From Dyella sedimenti (GTDB taxonomy: Bacteria; Pseudomonadota; Gammaproteobacteria; Xanthomonadales; Rhodanobacteraceae), in the NCBI RefSeq assembly GCF_022760995.1, contig NZ_JAKWJO010000004.1:248001-312000 (forward strand): DNA of 64,000 nucleotides. The letters are read 5' to 3'. Below the pieces are notes generated by a model that was not told where the DNA came from, did not search any database, and saw nothing but the letters and a program-made list of their open reading frames with translations. Below are positions 57,864-64,000 of this stretch, one piece after another (the first letter of the stretch is position 1; the number at the start of each line of letters is the position of its first letter). A program made the position numbers and the translations under genes.

Positions 57864-57981
57864 GTATGGAGCCGTCAATGTAAATGGTTAATGGAAAGAG
57901 CGTGCGCGGGCGCGAGAAAACGGGCGGCTGGCGGTGCGGCAGCGGTCTTGCTTTTGCCACTTACCATTCACCCTTTACCCG
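57864..57981. repeat. sufB-sufC spacer with degenerate short repeats
   Basis: GTAAATGGTTAATGGA (about 57880-57895) and, in inverted orientation, TACCATTCACCCTTTAC (57962-57978) are imperfect copies of an AATGG-type heptamer. The 118-bp gap breaks an otherwise tight operon. The repeat class resembles the GGGAATC run before amtB. Confidence 0.5.
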
Positions 57982-59460
<1,479 letters not shown>

Positions 59461-59507
59461 GAGGGTCTTCGTTGAGTCGTCGTGGCCGGGCACTGCGGGA
59501 TCGGCGT

Positions 59508-59942
59508 TCATCCGACCAGGGTCGTGTCGATACGGCGACTAGGGGGTTTGAGCATGTCGGACAGGCTGATGGCGCGCAGGGCGTTGTCCACCACGCTGTT
59601 GACATGCTGCCAATTGGCGCGCACGCCGCATTGCGACTCGCGATCGCACTGGCCCTCGGCCAGGCTGCACTCGGTCATGCCGATGGGTCCTTCCAGTGCC
59701 TCGACGATCTGCGCCAGGGTGATCTGCCCGGCCGGGCGCGCCAGGCGGTAGCCACCGTTGACGCCCCGGAAGGATGCCACCAGCCCCGCATGCCCCAGCG
59801 ACTTGAGCAGCTTGCTCACCGTGGGCAGTTCCAGGCGTGTCTCATCGGCGATCTGCGCCGTGCTGAGCACGTCGTCGGGGTGGGCGGCGATACAGGTCAT
59901 CACCACCGTGGCGTAGTCGGTAAGGCGGCTGACGCGAAGCAT
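59508..59942 (-). CDS. Rrf2-family regulator of the suf operon (IscR/SufR-like)
   Basis: 144 residues. Winged-helix Rrf2 domain ([39 protein letters not shown]) and three cluster-binding cysteines, Cys92, Cys99 and Cys105. Such proteins sense Fe-S status and control suf expression, and commonly their own gene. Its stop lies in the N-terminal region of sufB or overlaps it by 4 bp, depending on sufB start. A palindrome 27 bp upstream is the likely operator. Confidence 0.93.
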   Translation of the reverse strand: MLRVSRLTDYATVVMTCIAAHPDDVLSTAQIADETRLELPTVSKLLKSLGHAGLVASFRGVNGGYRLARPAGQITLAQIVEALEGPIGMTECSLAEGQCDRESQCGVRANWQHVNSVVDNALRAISLSDMLKPPSRRIDTTLVG

Positions 59943-59968
59943 GGGGAAGCGGCCAAGGGACTGCGATG

Positions 59969-59993
59969 AATCGGTACCAAAATGGTACTGATT
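59969..59993 (-). promoter_or_regulatory. Palindromic operator-like site upstream of the suf regulator
   Basis: A 25-bp imperfect palindrome with ATCGGTACC and GGTACTGAT arms around an A-rich centre. It sits 27-51 bp upstream of the regulator ATG, in the promoter zone, and contrasts with GC-rich surroundings. Autoregulation by the Rrf2 protein is inferred. Confidence 0.6.
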
Positions 59994-60112
59994 AATGATC
60001 CCGGGGTCAAACCACGGCGGCGCACCAAAAGTGGGCGATCATCCCGGTGCAGCGCCCCCTTTTCGGGCAATACCGCCCACCCGTCGAGCCCGGCAACCGC
60101 TTTCCCCTCCCC

Positions 60113-60626
<514 letters not shown>

Positions 60627-60635
60627 GCAGGAAAT

Positions 60636-60660
60636 GGGAAATCGGGAATCGGGAATCGGC
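60636..60660 (+). repeat. GGGAATC tandem heptamers before amtB
   Basis: Three consecutive GGGAA(A)TC units occupy the gap between glnK and amtB, ending at the amtB ATG (60661). They provide the purine-rich ribosome site; unit number changes would move or alter it. Confidence 0.7.
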
Positions 60661-61986
60661 ATGCGCCGCATGGTGCGCATCGCTCTGCTCTTGGCCGGCA
60701 GCCTTGCCTGGCTGCCCGCATGGGCGCAAGCCGCCACGCCCACGCATATCGATAGCGGCGACACCGCCTGGATGCTCACCGCGACGGCCTTCGTGCTGTT
60801 GATGACCATCCCGGGCCTGGCGCTGTTCTACGGCGGCATGGTGCGCGCCAAGAATCTGCTGTCGATCCTGATGCAATGCTTCGCCATCACCGCGCTGGTG
60901 ACGGTGCTGTGGCTGTTCTACGGCTACTCGCTGGCCTTCAGTACCGAAGGCATGCAGGCCGGCGTGACCAACCTGCACTCGTTTATCGGTGGACTGAATC
61001 GCGTGCTGCTGGCCGGACTCAAGCCGGACTCGCGCTACCAGACGGTGCCGGAAAGCGTGTTCATCATGTTCCAGCTGACCTTTGCCATCATCACGCCCGC
61101 GCTGATCATCGGCGCGTTTGCCGAGCGCATGAAGTTCAGCGCGCTGCTGTGGTTCAGCGGGCTGTGGCTGACCATCGTCTACCTGCCGGTGGCGCATATG
61201 GTGTGGAGTGGCCCGGGTTCGCTGCTGGGCGACCTCGGCGTGCTGGACTTCGCCGGCGGCACCGTGGTGCACATCAACGCCGGCATCGCCGGCCTGGTCG
61301 CCTGCCTGGTGATCGGCAAGCGCCGCGGTTATCCGCATGTGCCGATGCCCCCGCACAATCTCGGCTACACCGTGGTCGGCGCCAGCCTGCTGTGGCTGGG
61401 CTGGTTCGGCTTCAACGCGGGCTCCGCGGTGGCAGCCAACGGCAGCGCCGGCATGGCCATGCTGGTGACACAGATCGCCACCGCCGCCGCGGCACTGGGT
61501 TGGCTCGGTGCCGAGTGGATCGTGCATGGACGGCCCAGCGTGCTGGGCATCGTCTCCGGCGCGGTGGCCGGGCTGGTCGCGGTCACGCCTGCCGCCGGTA
61601 CCGCCGGCCCGGGCGGCGCACTGGTGCTTGGCTTGATTGCCGGTGTCATCTGCTTCTTCAGCGCCACGCGCCTGAAGCACAAGCTCGGCTATGACGACTC
61701 GCTGGACGTGTTCGGCGTGCATGCCATCGCCGGCATCGTCGGCGCCCTGCTCACCGGCCCGCTGGCCTCGCCCAGGCTGGGCGGCTTCGGCACGGTGGAA
61801 TCGCTGGGCGGCCAGCTGTGGATCCAGGCCAAGGGCGTGGGCTTCACCGTGGTGTGGAGCGCCGTGCTGAGCCTGGTGATCCTCAAGCTGATCGACTGGA
61901 CGCTGGGCCTGCGCGTGGACGACGAACAGGAACAGATCGGTCTTGATCTCTCGCTGCACGAAGAGAAGGCCTACAACCTGTCGTGA
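60661..61986 (+). CDS. amtB: Ammonium transporter AmtB
   Basis: 441 residues from ATG 60661; the frame is open to ATG 60616. A signal peptide (AWAQA) is followed by eleven helices. Conserved: FYGGMVRAKN, the twin pore histidines in GTVVHINAGIAG and DVFGVHAIAGI, and LWFGF-type segment WLGWFGFNAGS. It conducts ammonium and is blocked by GlnK, whose gene precedes it. Co-transcription from the sigma-54 promoter is likely. Confidence 0.95.
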   Translation: MRRMVRIALLLAGSLAWLPAWAQAATPTHIDSGDTAWMLTATAFVLLMTIPGLALFYGGMVRAKNLLSILMQCFAITALVTVLWLFYGYSLAFSTEGMQAGVTNLHSFIGGLNRVLLAGLKPDSRYQTVPESVFIMFQLTFAIITPALIIGAFAERMKFSALLWFSGLWLTIVYLPVAHMVWSGPGSLLGDLGVLDFAGGTVVHINAGIAGLVACLVIGKRRGYPHVPMPPHNLGYTVVGASLLWLGWFGFNAGSAVAANGSAGMAMLVTQIATAAAALGWLGAEWIVHGRPSVLGIVSGAVAGLVAVTPAAGTAGPGGALVLGLIAGVICFFSATRLKHKLGYDDSLDVFGVHAIAGIVGALLTGPLASPRLGGFGTVESLGGQLWIQAKGVGFTVVWSAVLSLVILKLIDWTLGLRVDDEQEQIGLDLSLHEEKAYNLS

Positions 61987-61990
61987 ACCG

Positions 61991-62078
61991 CCCTTCTCCC
62001 TCTCCCCTTTGGGGCACGCGGGGAGCGGCCATGGATGGCCGCGGCTTTGAGGAGCGAGGAGAGGGCCGGGGTGAGGAG
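61991..62078. repeat. C/T- and G/A-rich inverted repeat after amtB
   Basis: CCCTTCTCCCTCTCCCC at the left and GAGGAGAGGGCCGGGGTGAG at the right face each other around an inner palindrome GCGGCCATGGATGGCCGC. This kind of dispersed repeat is frequent between genes in Lysobacterales; it may terminate amtB transcription. Confidence 0.6.
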
Positions 62079-62103
62079 CCAATCTTGCGACAACCACCTC
62101 CTT

Positions 62104-62173
62104 TTGCGGAGCGCACCCAGTGCGCGACCGCAAGGCCCCGGTACCGCGGTCGCGCACAGAGTGCGCTCCTACA
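62104..62173. repeat. REP-like elements copies 5 and 6, inverted pair
   Basis: Unit one 62104-62129 (head degenerate, TTGCGGAGCGCACCCAGTGC then GCGACC) and unit two 62148-62173 (minus; GTGCGCTCCTACA). The pair lies 52 bp before amgK. Confidence 0.82.
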
Positions 62174-62224
62174 GTTGAAGGGCCTCACCCGCTAAGCTGC
62201 GTGCATCACCTCACGCAGCACGCC

Positions 62225-63238
62225 ATGACCAACGCCCTCGACCGCGCCGCCGCCCGCCTGGCCTGGACCCGCACTGCCCTCGGCGACGCCACGCTTACCC
62301 TCGAATCCGCCTCGTCCGACGCCAGCTTCCGCAGCTACTGGCGCACGCATCACGATGGCGCCAGCTGGATCGTGATGGATTCGCCGCCGGACAAGGAGGA
62401 TCCGCGTCCCTGGCTGGCCATCGGCGAACGCCTGGCCGACGCCGGCCTGCATGTGCCCGCCGTGCGCGCCACGGACCTGGAGCAGGGTTTTCTGCTGATC
62501 GAGGACCTCGGCAACCGCCTGTACCTGCCCGCGTTGAACGAGCACACCGCCGACGCGCTGTACGGCGACGCCATGGACGCCCTGCTTCGCATGCAGACAC
62601 GCATGGACTACGCGGACCTGCCACCGTTCAACCAGCCGCTGCTGGTAAGCGGGCTGGAGGTGATGCCGGAATGGTTCCTCGGCCGCCATCTCGGCCACAC
62701 GCCCAGCTGCGGCGAATGGGACGTGCTGGAAGCGGCGTTCGACGTGATCGTCCGCAACGCGCTGGAACAACCGCGCTGCTTCGTGCACCGCGACTACCAC
62801 AGCCGCAACCTGCTCATTGTCGAGCACAACAATCCGGGCATCATCGATTTTCAGGGTGCGCTGGGCGGGCCCATCACCTATGACCTCGCCTCGCTGCTGC
62901 GCGATGCCTACATCGTGTGGCCACGCGAGCGCGTGGAGGGCTGGGTGGAGTCCTACCGGCAGCGCCTGCTCGGCGCCGGCATGATCGACGCACCCGCGGA
63001 CCCGGCGCGCTTCCTGCGCTGGTTCGATCTCACCGGCATGCATCGCCATGTGCGCGTGCTCGGCCAGTTCTATCGCCTGTGGTATCGCGACGGCAAGCCC
63101 GGCTATCTCGCGAACGTGCCGACCGTCTACCGCTACGTGGTGTCGGTGGCGAAGCGCTATCCGGAGCTGGCCGACTTCGTGGCGCTGCTTGAACGCCATA
63201 CGGCCGGTCGCGACCTCACCCAGGTAGCCGCCGCATGA
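62225..63238 (+). CDS. amgK: N-acetylmuramate/N-acetylglucosamine kinase AmgK
   Basis: 337 residues of the aminoglycoside-phosphotransferase fold: DASFRSYWR near residue 30, LIEDLGNR, HRDYHSRNLL (catalytic Asp and Asn) and IIDFQGALGGP. AmgK phosphorylates recycled MurNAc at the anomeric carbon. It overlaps murU by ATGA, the known order in Pseudomonas. ATG 62225 lacks a clear ribosome site but agrees with family length. Confidence 0.93.
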   Translation: MTNALDRAAARLAWTRTALGDATLTLESASSDASFRSYWRTHHDGASWIVMDSPPDKEDPRPWLAIGERLADAGLHVPAVRATDLEQGFLLIEDLGNRLYLPALNEHTADALYGDAMDALLRMQTRMDYADLPPFNQPLLVSGLEVMPEWFLGRHLGHTPSCGEWDVLEAAFDVIVRNALEQPRCFVHRDYHSRNLLIVEHNNPGIIDFQGALGGPITYDLASLLRDAYIVWPRERVEGWVESYRQRLLGAGMIDAPADPARFLRWFDLTGMHRHVRVLGQFYRLWYRDGKPGYLANVPTVYRYVVSVAKRYPELADFVALLERHTAGRDLTQVAAA

Positions 63239-63936
63239 GGCATGCACTGATCTTCGCCGCCGGCCTGGGCGAGCGCATGCGCCCGCTCACCGACCACACG
63301 CCCAAGCCGCTGCTGCCGGCAGGTGGCAAGCCGCTGATCGAATGGCACCTGGAAAGGCTCGCCGCCATCGACGTGCGCTATGTGGTCATCAATACCTCGC
63401 ACCTGGCCGAGCAGTTTCCCGAAACGCTGGGCGACGGCTCGCGCTGGGGCCTGCGCATCCGCTATGCCTACGAAGGTCCCTCGCCTCTGGAAACCGGCGG
63501 CGGCATGCTCAATGCGCTTGGCTTGCTGGGTCCCGAACCCTTCCTCGCGATCAGCGCCGACGTCTGGACCGACGCCGACTTCGCCACCCTGCCTCCCCAG
63601 CCGGCCGGCCTTGGACACCTGCTGATGGTGGACAATCCCACGCATCATCCCGAAGGCGATTTCGCGCTGGATGCGCAAGGCCTGCTGCGCAGCGACCGCG
63701 TCCTGCCCCGCCTGACCTACAGCGGCATCGGCGTGTTCCGGCGCGAGTTGCTCGATGGCTGGCATGGCATCGTCGACGATGCCGGCGCGCGGGAAAAACC
63801 ACCGCGCTTCAAGCTGCGGCCGCTGCTGGAACATGCGATGGCACGCAGCCTGCTGCACGGCAGCCATCATCGCGGCACCTGGACCGATGTCGGCACTCCC
63901 CAACGCCTGGCCGAACTCGACGCGAAGCTCCGCTAG
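63235..63936 (+). CDS. murU: N-acetylmuramate-1-phosphate uridylyltransferase MurU
   Basis: 233 residues. Nucleotidyltransferase signature AAGLGERMRPLTDHTPKPLLP at the N-terminus (given in part: GERMRPLT, KPLL), metal-binding SADVWTD and a late GTWTDVGTPQRL. It converts MurNAc-1-P to UDP-MurNAc, bypassing MurA and so the fosfomycin target. It follows amgK with overlap; the two form the cell-wall recycling shunt. Confidence 0.93.
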   Translation: MRHALIFAAGLGERMRPLTDHTPKPLLPAGGKPLIEWHLERLAAIDVRYVVINTSHLAEQFPETLGDGSRWGLRIRYAYEGPSPLETGGGMLNALGLLGPEPFLAISADVWTDADFATLPPQPAGLGHLLMVDNPTHHPEGDFALDAQGLLRSDRVLPRLTYSGIGVFRRELLDGWHGIVDDAGAREKPPRFKLRPLLEHAMARSLLHGSHHRGTWTDVGTPQRLAELDAKLR

Positions 63937-63955
63937 GCCATACCCGTCTTTCCCC

Positions 63956-63979
63956 GTGGGAGCGCACCCTGTGCGCGAC
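63956..63979 (+). repeat. REP-like element copy 7
   Basis: GTGGGAGCGCACCCTGTGCG then CGAC, a copy with altered head (GTGGGA for GTAGGA), 20 bp after murU. Confidence 0.78.
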
Positions 63980-64000
63980 TGCCGCATGGAGCTAGCGATC

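Overview
The window is a high-GC, densely packed chromosomal segment from a gammaproteobacterium, most likely of the order Lysobacterales (Xanthomonadales), perhaps Rhodanobacteraceae. This rests on gene families and layout: a type IV minor-pilin/PilY1 operon, a Suf operon headed by an Rrf2 regulator, RapA, AmgK/MurU peptidoglycan recycling, large TonB-dependent receptors, and REP-like elements whose core begins TGTAGGAGCGCACC. No species can be named from sequence alone. I saw no tRNA, rRNA, CRISPR array, prophage or replication origin.

Layout. 1-2665: 3' end of an M13 metallopeptidase, a patatin-like lipoprotein and a convergent ketopantoate-reductase-like gene. 2761-5994: a Fur-box-preceded catecholate-type siderophore receptor and a PiuC/YbiX-type dioxygenase. 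6274-14126: six-gene type IV pilus operon (pilV, pilW, pilX, pilY1, pilE-like, fimT-like). 14250-23223: rapA, permease, rhomboid protease, M28 lipoprotein, glyoxalase I, an atypical SDR and an NlpC/P60 hydrolase. 23224-28818: a 678-bp intergenic stretch, then a TonB-dependent receptor with a glutamate-carboxypeptidase-II-like peptidase. 29069-33454: yggS, an M20 peptidase, a ComEA-like protein, and a SET/GNAT/HutD-like run. 33487-38206: a five-gene minus-strand redox operon (PepSY membrane protein, DUF2271 protein with a flavinylation motif, DUF4198 protein, ApbE, membrane-anchored CysJ-like diflavin reductase), divergent from a two-component system (38436-40585), with a Fur-like box between them. 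40586-43562: repeats, an IS5-type transposase remnant, an MFS exporter and a divergent LysR regulator. 43703-45866: class III aminotransferase and HAD phosphatase. 46126-51175: complete ABC-type tripartite efflux operon ending in a MipA-like porin. 51264-54335: Rieske ferredoxin, GNAT and a second, full-length M13 metallopeptidase paralogous to the fragment at position 1. 54496-59942: sufS, sufD, sufC, sufB and the Rrf2 regulator on the minus strand. 60288-61986: glnK-amtB behind a sigma-54-type promoter. 62225-63936: amgK-murU.

How the genes fit together. Iron is the main theme. The receptor and YbiX-like enzyme at 2922-5994 and the redox operon at 33487-38206 each have a Fur-like box with the same core, which suggests one iron regulon: import of a ferric chelate, then periplasmic reduction. 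The proposed electron path is NADPH, CysJ-like flavoprotein, PepSY membrane protein, then covalently bound FMN on the DUF2271 protein, with ApbE attaching the FMN. The Suf operon uses the iron. Peptide scavenging is a second theme (TonB receptor plus GCPII-like peptidase, M13, M20 and M28 peptidases). Many gene junctions overlap as ATGA or TGATG, which suggests translational coupling and helped to fix several starts.
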